DNA of 54,058 nt, from the IMG/VR virus record IMGVR_UViG_3300031776_000001, positions 1 through 54,058 of that record; one strand, written 5' to 3'. Position 1 is the stretch's first letter; each line of letters begins with the position of its first letter. Shown one piece after another: positions 7,801 through 14,049 of the stretch. The notes under the pieces are model-generated. The model made no database searches, was not told where the DNA came from, and saw only the letters and a list, made by a program, of their open reading frames with translations. This DNA is from a virus. The position numbers and the translations under genes are program-made.

Positions 7801-8157
7801 TCAGATGGGCGACAAGAAGACGCGTATCGTCACGTCACTGGTCTGGTTGACCGCAGCATTGGAGTTGTCCATCGTCACCAACCGGATGGCGTCGAAGTCG
7901 GATAACAGTCGTGTGATGTCAGGAGCAAACACCGCAACGGTGTTCCCAGCGATGGTGGTGTAGACCACGCCACCGACGTTGCGCAGAGTCCGGAACGTGT
8001 CTGAACCATTGACGCGCACCTGGATTCCCAAGCGGGCTCCTGCGATGTTGGATGGCGTCGCAACTCCCACCAGCATGAGACCATTGATTGGGATGACCCC
8101 CGACGTCGAGGACCCATTGGCAATGGTCACATCTTGGGCAAAGACCTGATAACCCAT
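7801..8157 (-). CDS. Putative decoration/fibre-type virion protein
   Basis: A 118-residue beta-rich protein: MGYQVFAQDVTIANGSSTSGVIPING ... GLMLVGVATP ... IRLVTMDNSNAAVNQTSDVTIRVFLSP. The order VTIANG, then LVGVATP, then a predicted strand pair and a final IRL ... VTIR segment resembles a small domain common at the ends of phage capsid or fibre proteins (often written DVTIANGxSxSxAxxLxG). The start is the ATG at 8155-8157, placed six bases after GGGGGAG; the upstream in-frame GTG overlaps that site. It is the first leftward gene after the control region. A capsid-decoration role is inferred from fold resemblance only. Confidence 0.6.
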   Translation of the reverse strand: MGYQVFAQDVTIANGSSTSGVIPINGLMLVGVATPSNIAGARLGIQVRVNGSDTFRTLRNVGGVVYTTIAGNTVAVFAPDITRLLSDFDAIRLVTMDNSNAAVNQTSDVTIRVFLSPI

Positions 8158-8513
8158 CGACGGCTCCCCCACTTCAGCTTGAGCGCGAGAGGATCAAGAC
8201 CCAGCTCGCGCTGGTTGGGCAACAGCGGCACAGGTGGCAGAGAACAGCAGGCTACTGCGGTGCGACAGCAGCCTGAGGGCAGCAGGCACAGGGCGGCAGT
8301 ACGGCGCAGAGGCACCCGGATTTTGGTGCTCCCATAAGATATGGCGGCCCCAGTGTTCCCGAGAGCCCATGACCACCGGTTCCGAGGCCCAGAATTCCGC
8401 ATCACGACGCCCAACTTGCCCTCTCAGGCTCCGCGTTCCCGCAGTTTTCCTCATCACGACGCGGAAATCACCGGTGGGCAACTGGCTCCGAGGGGAGTCG
8501 CGAGGTGTAATTT

Positions 8514-8636
8514 TGATTACACCCCTGTCACAGGTGCCCCGCCTCCTCGCCTCGGCAGCTGCTACCTACGTTTCGACTACCTAACTTTCGACAGCGTTTA
8601 CGCTGTCGATGACCAGGGCTGCTGACGCAGCCCTGG
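8514..8636. repeat. Three short perfect hairpins
   Basis: GGTGTAAT-TTTG-ATTACACC (8514-8533), TCGACAGCG-TTTA-CGCTGTCGA (8588-8609) and CCAGGGCTGC-TGAC-GCAGCCCTGG (8613-8636) are perfect stems of 8, 9 and 10 bp with tetraloops. The last two are three bases apart. They precede the large palindrome array and could be operators, origin hairpins or RNA terminators. Confidence 0.7.
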
Positions 8637-8725
8637 CTCCAAGAGCGAGGGATATTGTGTAGCTGGAGCTGAGCAGGGTACATCTCCTCACCATCACGCT
8701 GATACCTGGTAGCTGGTACCTGGAA

Positions 8726-8773
8726 GCATCGTGTTACTCAGGGCGTCTTGGAAAGCCCTGAGTAACACGATGC
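8726..8773. repeat. Large palindrome 1
   Basis: Arms GCATCGTGTTACTCAGGGC (8726-8744) and its exact complement (8755-8773) enclose the 10-base centre GTCTTGGAAA. The outer 13 bases GCATCGTGTTACT are shared by all three palindromes, while the inner six (CAGGGC) are specific to this copy and matched on the other arm. Confidence 0.95.
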
Positions 8774-8872
8774 GACCTAGGAGCTTCTGGGTACCTGGAA
8801 GCCACCACATGGTTATAACACGATAAACCCAATTGCTCCTGGACACCTGGTGCTTCTAGGAACCATTGGGTC

Positions 8873-8920
8873 GCATCGTGTTACTCGAGGCTCTCCGAGA
8901 CGCCTCGAGTAACACGATGC
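8873..8920. repeat. Large palindrome 2
   Basis: Arms GCATCGTGTTACTCGAGGC (8873-8891) and its exact complement (8902-8920) enclose TCTCCGAGAC. This centre is the exact reverse complement of the centre of palindrome 3, so copy 2 is in inverted orientation. The inner arm bases (CGAGGC) differ from copies 1 and 3 with full compensation. Confidence 0.95.
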
Positions 8921-8972
8921 TACCTGAGGGTTCCTGGTTAACGCATTACCTGGTACCAGGTACTGGGTTGCA

Positions 8973-9020
8973 GCATCGTGTTACTTAAGGCGTCTCGGAG
9001 AGCCTTAAGTAACACGATGC
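8973..9020. repeat. Large palindrome 3
   Basis: Arms GCATCGTGTTACTTAAGGC (8973-8991) and its exact complement (9002-9020) enclose GTCTCGGAGA. Three more flanking bases (GCA/TGC) also pair, so the arms reach 22 bp. A solitary partial half-site, TAACACGAT, occurs at 8816-8824 between copies 1 and 2. Confidence 0.95.
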
Positions 9021-9184
9021 TGCCCCATGGGATCCCATTGGCTACCTGGATACCAGCTGCTATCGAACTAGTACCATGATACCCATGGGTATCTAGAGGC
9101 CCCTTATGGTTCCTATATGGGGCTCGATGTGTTCAAACGAAATTCAGGTGGATCCCAGGGAGCAGGATGTAACCTGGTAGCAGC

Positions 9185-9214
9185 TTGCACTGGGTGACCC
9201 TGTTGTGCTATGCT
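9185..9214 (+). promoter_or_regulatory. Rightward promoter, upstream candidate
   Basis: TTGCAC (9185-9190) and TATGCT (9209-9214) are separated by 18 bases, each with four of six consensus matches. It would give a leader of roughly 135 bases in front of the replication operon. It is weaker than the promoter at 9284-9312. Confidence 0.45.
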
Positions 9215-9283
9215 CTGCTCTGGGGCGCAGGTACAGGAGCCAGAGGGGGCAGCGCTGGTAGCCAAGGATCCTGGAGGAGACTC

Positions 9284-9312
9284 TTGACAGCGGAGCGGTT
9301 TTCAGGTATCTT
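9284..9312 (+). promoter_or_regulatory. Main rightward promoter of the replication operon
   Basis: A perfect TTGACA (9284-9289) is separated by 17 bases from TATCTT (9307-9312). The first ATG of the operon follows at 9357, with GGAGGG between. The sigma70 type of this promoter suggests use of host RNA polymerase without a phage factor. Confidence 0.8.
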
Positions 9313-9356
9313 ACGGGTAGCGGCGGCGCAGAGGCACTGGTGACAAGGAGGGTGCC

Positions 9357-9929
9357 ATGGAGGAGCGAACCAGACGCGAGAACCGGCAGCTCCCGAGTAT
9401 CCAGATCCGGACACGTGGCCAGGTGCAGCAGGTGTACCGGTACCGGGATGTCCTGAACTTGGCGTACCAGCATGGGCTGGTAGCTTTTGAGCAGGCAGCA
9501 CCGGTGCAGGTGGTGATGGTGCCCTCGCAGCGAGAGCCTGGCAAGATGATCCCGCTCTTTATCAGTGAAGTGTACGCCATCTTCCGCAACAGCGATGGCT
9601 CTCTGGTGCGGTTCCACGGTGTGGGTGACTGCAGCTACGAGAATGCGCAGCCCAACGTGGCGGCAGCTGGGCCTCGCATGGCCCACACACGGGCCAAGGC
9701 CAGGGCACTGGCGGATGCATTGAACCTGGATGCCAACCTCAGCGAGGAGTTCGACCTCTCGGAGGATACCTCGGGATCCACACAGGAGGCAACGGCAGGT
9801 CCAGGTAGTCGCAACAGTGCTGAGCCACGCTGCTCTCGCTGTGGCAGCCCGATGAGTCAGCGCAGCGCCGAGTACTCGCTGCGGGTGCGGGGTGAGCTGG
9901 TCTGCTACCGTTGTGCGAAGGGTTCCTGA
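9357..9929 (+). CDS. Putative ssDNA-annealing recombinase (ERF/Rad52-like) with zinc ribbon
   Basis: The 190 residues comprise an alpha/beta core (about 25-130) and a C-terminal zinc ribbon with four cysteines (C159, C162, C183, C186). The core ends in FHGVGDCSYENAQPNV ... PRMAHTRAKARALADALN. A G-x-G-D-x-S/C ... N segment followed by a Met-Ala-x-T-R-A-K-A-R-A-L helix is typical of ERF/Rad52-type annealing proteins and I use it as the main evidence. It is the first gene of the replication operon, and a Cas4/RecB-type exonuclease (17548-18306) lies in the same operon, a pairing typical of phage recombination systems. The Rad52/ERF assignment is tentative. Confidence 0.6.
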   Translation: MEERTRRENRQLPSIQIRTRGQVQQVYRYRDVLNLAYQHGLVAFEQAAPVQVVMVPSQREPGKMIPLFISEVYAIFRNSDGSLVRFHGVGDCSYENAQPNVAAAGPRMAHTRAKARALADALNLDANLSEEFDLSEDTSGSTQEATAGPGSRNSAEPRCSRCGSPMSQRSAEYSLRVRGELVCYRCAKGS

Positions 9930-9930
9930 C

Positions 9931-10779
9931 GTGAGTGACCCGGTACTCCGTGTACTCGAGATCATCGAGGTCCTCCATGCTCATGAGGACGGCCTCCGCC
10001 CCCTCGACCACCGGCGCTACCAGCAGCTTCTCCAGGAGCTGGAGCGCAATCTGCGGGAGGCCTTTCCCAGCTACGCAGAGCGGATCCCCGAGATCTTGGC
10101 AGCGCTGCGCGGCGGACCAGCTCCCCTGCCTCCGCGCTGGTGGGAAGGAGGTTGGGAGATGACAGCGCCCTCGCCGGAGGAGATCCTGCTCTCGGTGGTG
10201 CTGGGGCAGCGGGATCCACGCTACCTCCCAGAGGACTCGCGGGATCCGCTGGGTGACGCTTACCGTGAACACGTGGCGAGTCATGAGCTTCCCGCACCTG
10301 GTTCACCCGTGCTCTTCGTGCTCTTGCTCCTGGTGGAAGCGCTGCTCTGGGGCTTCTACCGTTTTCGCCTGGTGCGGAGCGGTAAGTTGCAGGGGATGCG
10401 CGAGGTGTTGCGGGAGCGCTATGGTGCCAGCGAGGGGTTCCTGGAAGGCATGTCCACCCTCTCGCGGCGTTACCAGGGGATGGGCTGGGGAGAGCTCCTG
10501 GGGGCGTTTCTCTCCCTCCCTGGTGCTGCTGAGATCCTGGACCGGATGTTGACGCTCTACGGTGATCTTCTGGTGGCCAAAGGGGTGGAGAACTCCGTGG
10601 TGGCCCCAGCTCCGGTGCCGGAGCAGACCACCAACTGGTTGCGGAGTCGCCTCCTGGCGGTGTATCATACAGCGGGCAACGTGAGCCTGGCGGCCAAGGC
10701 GATGCGGATGCGGAAGGCAGCGGCGACGGCTCTGATACGCGAAATGGAGGGCAAAGATGAGCAAGCGCAAGCAAGCTGA
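9931..10779 (+). CDS. Hypothetical protein with hydrophobic segment and C-terminal HTH-like helix
   Basis: A 282-residue protein starting at GTG, one base after the previous stop, with GAAGGG as ribosome site. The N-terminal 110 residues are acidic and helical. A hydrophobic stretch SPVLFVLLLLVEALLWGFYRF (about residues 125-145) could be a membrane span or buried helix. The C-terminus (TAGNVSLAAKAMRMRKAAATALIREME) has the spacing of a Fis-like helix-turn-helix. The end overlaps the next start by 23 bases. I do not recognise the family; a replication-initiation or regulatory role is conceivable from position. Confidence 0.6.
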   Translation: MSDPVLRVLEIIEVLHAHEDGLRPLDHRRYQQLLQELERNLREAFPSYAERIPEILAALRGGPAPLPPRWWEGGWEMTAPSPEEILLSVVLGQRDPRYLPEDSRDPLGDAYREHVASHELPAPGSPVLFVLLLLVEALLWGFYRFRLVRSGKLQGMREVLRERYGASEGFLEGMSTLSRRYQGMGWGELLGAFLSLPGAAEILDRMLTLYGDLLVAKGVENSVVAPAPVPEQTTNWLRSRLLAVYHTAGNVSLAAKAMRMRKAAATALIREMEGKDEQAQAS

Positions 10780-11308
10780 GGCGGCAGTTCTGGAGCAGCA
10801 GGAGGCAGTCATGGAGAACCCGAAGCGGGAGCTCCTCGAGGCGTATCTGCCGGATGGGTTGGATAGCGACACCAGCAACCGGATCTTGGATGCCCTGAGC
10901 ATCTTGAGGCAGTTTACACCCGAAGAGCTTCAGCGCCTGGAGACGGCGGCTCTGCTCTTGATGCTGGAGCGCATGCACCTGATGGTGGAGCGACTGGGCC
11001 AGATGGTCACGGAGCTCTCCTTGAGCGAGGTCGCTCCAGTGGCCAAGAGCGATGGAGTTTCCGGTGGTTTCGACGCCGTCTACTTCCGTGGCCGCATCCT
11101 CCAGGAGCTGGGTGTCGAGCCAGACGACACCACTCTGGAGCGAGTGGCACAACTGGCAGGGGATCCCAGTCGCCTGGAGCGTGCCATCATGGCTACCCGC
11201 AAGTACCTCGATTACACGGAGGTGGAGAGTCCTCTCGGGGTGCTGATCAACAAGCTCCGCCGCTGGCAAGAGATGGACATCGCCAACGGCAAGCGGCAGC
11301 GCTACTAG
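10757..11308 (+). CDS. Putative helicase-loader/primosome-like protein
   Basis: A 183-residue helical protein immediately upstream of the DnaB-type helicase. Residues 30-90 form amphipathic helices. The C-terminal part (DPSRLERAIMATRKYLDYTEVESPLGVLINKLRRWQ) resembles the last helices of DnaD-like or replication-loader proteins, where a conserved aromatic/Pro-Leu-Gly-x-Leu-Ile motif is followed by a basic tail. No Walker motif is present, so it would not be a DnaC-type ATPase loader. The assignment rests mainly on context. Confidence 0.5.
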   Translation: MSKRKQAEAAVLEQQEAVMENPKRELLEAYLPDGLDSDTSNRILDALSILRQFTPEELQRLETAALLLMLERMHLMVERLGQMVTELSLSEVAPVAKSDGVSGGFDAVYFRGRILQELGVEPDDTTLERVAQLAGDPSRLERAIMATRKYLDYTEVESPLGVLINKLRRWQEMDIANGKRQRY

Positions 11309-11341
11309 AGCCGCGAGTACCACGGTAGCGAGGGTGCGGGC

Positions 11342-13036
11342 ATGAGGATCTGGCGAATCGCGAAGGGTGTGCTGCAGCAAGAAGAGCAGTGGGTGCAAAC
11401 GCCGCTGCAGCCGCGAGGGGTGCCGACGGGGCTGAGTGCCCTCGATGCGTTGACCCATGGGCTCCGCCCTCGCGAGGTGACGCTGCTGGCAGCCCGCACC
11501 AGCCATGGCAAATCGGCGTTGGCGCTGACCATCGCCATCAACGTCCTCAAGTGGGAAGTGCTGCGCAGCCTCAGGAAGAATCGCCAGCCGGGGCGGGTGC
11601 TGTACCTCTCGCCGGAGATGCACCCAGAGCAGCTGGTCATGCGCCTGGCCTCTGCCGAGAGCCGGGTGGACCTGGAGCTGATCCAGGATGGAGTAGCGCC
11701 GCCGAAGGAGCGACAGCGCTGGCGCGAGGCACTCATGGCGCTGGAGCCGCTGGATCCCTACCTGGTCATCGAGGGTGGCCATGCTATGGACATCACCGAC
11801 GTCGAGTCGCAGATCCGGAGCCACCATGCTGAGCACCCGCTGGTGCTGGTAGTTATCGACTACCTCCAGCGGCTGAGCTATGGCGTCGTCGATGACGATT
11901 ACCGACGCTATTCGCTGATCTCCCAGACCATCAAGGACCTGGCCAACGAAATCGCGGTGCCCTTCTTGGTGGTGTCTCAGCTCAACCGCCAAATCGAAAG
12001 AGACCGCCACCAGATGGACCGGATGCCAGACCTCTCGGATCTTCGTGGCTCCGGGAGGCTGGAAGAGGATGCCGACAACGTCTGGCTCCTCTGGCGTCCT
12101 CCCAAGCTCTCAGCGGAGAGTTCTGGCGCACCGCAGAGCGCCAAGATCCTGGTGGCCAAGGCGCGGAGCGGCAGGGTAGGTGAGGTGGAGCTCTGGTTCT
12201 ACCCGCGCACTGTCAGCTTCATGGATGCCGGTGCCGGGAGGGTGCGGGCTGATGGAGGTCTAGCGGTCCACTCGGTGGCCGGTGAGCCCTTGCCCAGCCT
12301 CGTGGAGTTAGCGCGGATGCTGCGAGGTGATCAGGGGCCAGTGCCGCCACCAGCTGCACCTGATCCGGTCACCTCATCACCTGATCCAGCGGGGAGCCAG
12401 TTGGTGGCGGATGACGATGGCACAACGGCTCCAGATGCTGGTAACCGAGGTTACCGGAGAGCAGCGTCGGGCACGAGTGTGCTCCAGGCTCTCGATGAGC
12501 TGGCCGAGGTCTTCCAGAACTGGCCCCAGCTGTGCAACAACGGTGTTCCTGATAGTTCTGGCTCTGTCCAGGATCCCGCCACCTCCGCGACGCTGGTGCA
12601 AGCCCAGCTCCTGAGCAGCGAGGGCTTGGTCTTCTCGTGTCGGGAGCGGCGCCATCGGCAGACTCCTCGAGACGGCGAGGCCGAAGGGGATCAACCACCC
12701 ACCTCGCTCCGGGCTCCACCCAAGGGGAGGAGACGTGGTGCGGACTTCGAGAAGCGCCTAGCCAAGCGTCTGGGGGCCTACCGCTGGCCAGGGCTGGATG
12801 GCGACATCGAGACGCCGCAGGGGTGGCGCCTCGAGTGCAAGTACCGGGAGGGGCTGGTACTGGACCGCCGTGACGAGTTGCGGAGCTGGTTGGAGCAGGT
12901 GCAAGGGTACGCCAAACTTTGGCCACCGGGGAAACGCTGGGCACTCGCGCTCACTGGTGGGCGGAGTTACCGGCGGGGGCAGGTGTATGTGCTGATGCCG
13001 CTGGAATTCTGGTGGGAACTGGTATGCGGTACGTGA
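11342..13036 (+). CDS. dnaB: DnaB-type replicative helicase fused to a PD-(D/E)XK nuclease-like domain
   Basis: The N-terminal 290 residues are the RecA-like motor of DnaB: GLSALDALTHGLRPREVTLLAAR, Walker A ARTSHGKSAL (K57), Walker B LVLVVIDYLQRL (about 165), and the arginine/DNA-loop region SDLRGSGRLEEDADNVW. The DnaB N-terminal primase-binding domain is absent. A 160-residue Pro/Ala/Ser-rich linker follows. Residues about 455-564 (ADFEKRLAKRLGAYRWPG LDGD ... RLECKY ... WLEQVQGYAKL) look like a PD-(D/E)XK domain with D and E-x-K catalytic candidates. Similar standalone phage proteins exist, so this looks like a gene fusion. The linker changes character between frames near 12475, so a frameshift separating once-distinct genes is possible. 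GAGGG precedes the ATG. Confidence 0.85.
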   Translation: MRIWRIAKGVLQQEEQWVQTPLQPRGVPTGLSALDALTHGLRPREVTLLAARTSHGKSALALTIAINVLKWEVLRSLRKNRQPGRVLYLSPEMHPEQLVMRLASAESRVDLELIQDGVAPPKERQRWREALMALEPLDPYLVIEGGHAMDITDVESQIRSHHAEHPLVLVVIDYLQRLSYGVVDDDYRRYSLISQTIKDLANEIAVPFLVVSQLNRQIERDRHQMDRMPDLSDLRGSGRLEEDADNVWLLWRPPKLSAESSGAPQSAKILVAKARSGRVGEVELWFYPRTVSFMDAGAGRVRADGGLAVHSVAGEPLPSLVELARMLRGDQGPVPPPAAPDPVTSSPDPAGSQLVADDDGTTAPDAGNRGYRRAASGTSVLQALDELAEVFQNWPQLCNNGVPDSSGSVQDPATSATLVQAQLLSSEGLVFSCRERRHRQTPRDGEAEGDQPPTSLRAPPKGRRRGADFEKRLAKRLGAYRWPGLDGDIETPQGWRLECKYREGLVLDRRDELRSWLEQVQGYAKLWPPGKRWALALTGGRSYRRGQVYVLMPLEFWWELVCGT

Positions 13037-13644
13037 GGCTGGAACCTGGTGAACTCGAAGAGTTGTGGCGGATCGCTGGGGCCATCGAGGAGTCGAAGCT
13101 GCACCTGCCCTCGCCGGACTGGGGTGTCAACACCCTGGAGTCGCGTTTCCTGTCGCTCTGTGCAGAGCGTTGTGTGGCGCGTTTGTTGGGTTGTGCACAC
13201 GAGGTCGAGGTGTTGCCAGCTGGTGATGGCGGGATTGACCTGGTGCTGCCACGGGAGACGGTGTATGGCAGAACCGTCGAGGTCAAGTTCCGGCGGAATC
13301 GCAAGTCCGATATCGCCACTGCCACCATCCGTTTCTGGGAGGAGCTGGTGGCCGACATCTATGTCCTGGTGTGGCCTGCGGCAGAACAGGGGTGGTTGCC
13401 AGATCAGGGATTCACTGTGGTAGGGTTTGCGACGCGGCGGCAGTTCCATGAGCGGATCCTGGCCCGCCCTCCAGTGCGCATGAAGGGTGAGAAGTGGGAG
13501 ATCCCCTGGCAGGATCTGGTACCCATCGAGGTGCTGATAGCGGAGGTGCGACATGAAGCCACTCATCGCCTTAGCGGGGAAGTCGGGAGCCGGGAAGACG
13601 ACGCTGGCCGAGGCGCTGGCGGAGCGCTATCGGATCCCGCGTGA
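13024..13644 (+). CDS. PD-(D/E)XK nuclease-like protein
   Basis: A 206-residue protein whose start overlaps the helicase stop by 13 bases. The core reads ESRFLSLCAERCVARLLG, then LPAGDGGIDLVLP, then RTVEVKFRR (about residues 40-105). The Glu helix, Asp in GIDL and E-V-K give the PD-(D/E)XK pattern of phage and restriction-like nucleases. The last 30 residues overlap the next gene by 92 bases and look out of character, so the native end may have shifted. It may process replication or recombination intermediates. Substrate unknown. Confidence 0.68.
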   Translation: MRYVRLEPGELEELWRIAGAIEESKLHLPSPDWGVNTLESRFLSLCAERCVARLLGCAHEVEVLPAGDGGIDLVLPRETVYGRTVEVKFRRNRKSDIATATIRFWEELVADIYVLVWPAAEQGWLPDQGFTVVGFATRRQFHERILARPPVRMKGEKWEIPWQDLVPIEVLIAEVRHEATHRLSGEVGSREDDAGRGAGGALSDPA

Positions 13645-14041
13645 CAACTTTGCGGCGCCGATTCGCTGGGCTCTCATGGAGCTGGGTGTCAAAGCTCCCT
13701 ATCCACGGCAGCTGGCGCAGGGCATCGGCATGCTCCTGCGCGCCTGGAATCCAGACCACTTCATCGAGCTCCTGGCAGAGCGCAGTGGGGATTTCCCACG
13801 CGCTGGACTCGTCATCGATGACCTGCGTTTCCTCAACGAGTACCAGTGGCTCCGGCAGCATGGGTTCCTGGTGGTTTACATCGAGGGGAGCTTCCGTCCT
13901 CTCCAGGGTGCCGAGGCGGAACATGAGAGTGAGACAGCTCTCTCACCCGAGGTGGTTCCCTTCGATTTGGTACTCCCGGCGGGGAGCTCAGTGGCGGAGC
14001 GGGTAGAGGCGATAGTCAGCGTGTTGGATGCCGTGGACTGA
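13553..14041 (+). CDS. Deoxynucleoside monophosphate kinase-like protein
   Basis: A 162-residue P-loop kinase. GKSGAGKTTLAEALAERY (residues 9-26) is the Walker A and helix 1. VIDDLRFLNEYQWLRQHGFLVVYIEG (about 86-111) matches the segment after Walker B in phage dNMP kinases, where D-D-x-R-F-x-N-E contacts the nucleotide. It probably phosphorylates dNMPs for the phage polymerase. Length is shorter than T4-type kinases (about 240), so the lid region is small. It is flanked by nuclease and polymerase genes. Confidence 0.72.
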   Translation: MKPLIALAGKSGAGKTTLAEALAERYRIPRDNFAAPIRWALMELGVKAPYPRQLAQGIGMLLRAWNPDHFIELLAERSGDFPRAGLVIDDLRFLNEYQWLRQHGFLVVYIEGSFRPLQGAEAEHESETALSPEVVPFDLVLPAGSSVAERVEAIVSVLDAVD

Positions 14042-14049
14042 GGTGCGGC

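Larger units (their letters stand above)
8158..9356. other. 1.2-kb divergent non-coding region (candidate origin/control locus)
   Basis: No convincing gene lies here; the open frames are short and lack ribosome sites. The region divides the leftward late operon from the rightward replication operon. It contains three 48-bp palindromes, three smaller hairpins, a 16-bp palindrome TACCTGGTACCAGGTA (8947-8962), another GATACCCATGGGTATC (9078-9093), and several CCTGG-containing repeats such as GGTACCTGGAAGC at 8715-8727 and again near 8790. Its base composition is visibly less GC-rich than the flanks. The + strand switches from C-rich to G-rich across it, as expected at an origin. Confidence 0.6.

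Noticed and set aside
8726-9020. CRISPR array
   Set aside because: Three palindromes at unequal spacing (147 and 100 bases) with differing inner arms and no uniform spacers; no Cas1/2 genes.
9962-12010. Long minus-strand open frame (682 codons) opposite the replication genes
   Set aside because: It runs antisense to three coupled + strand genes including the helicase motor; composition is that of a GC-rich shadow.
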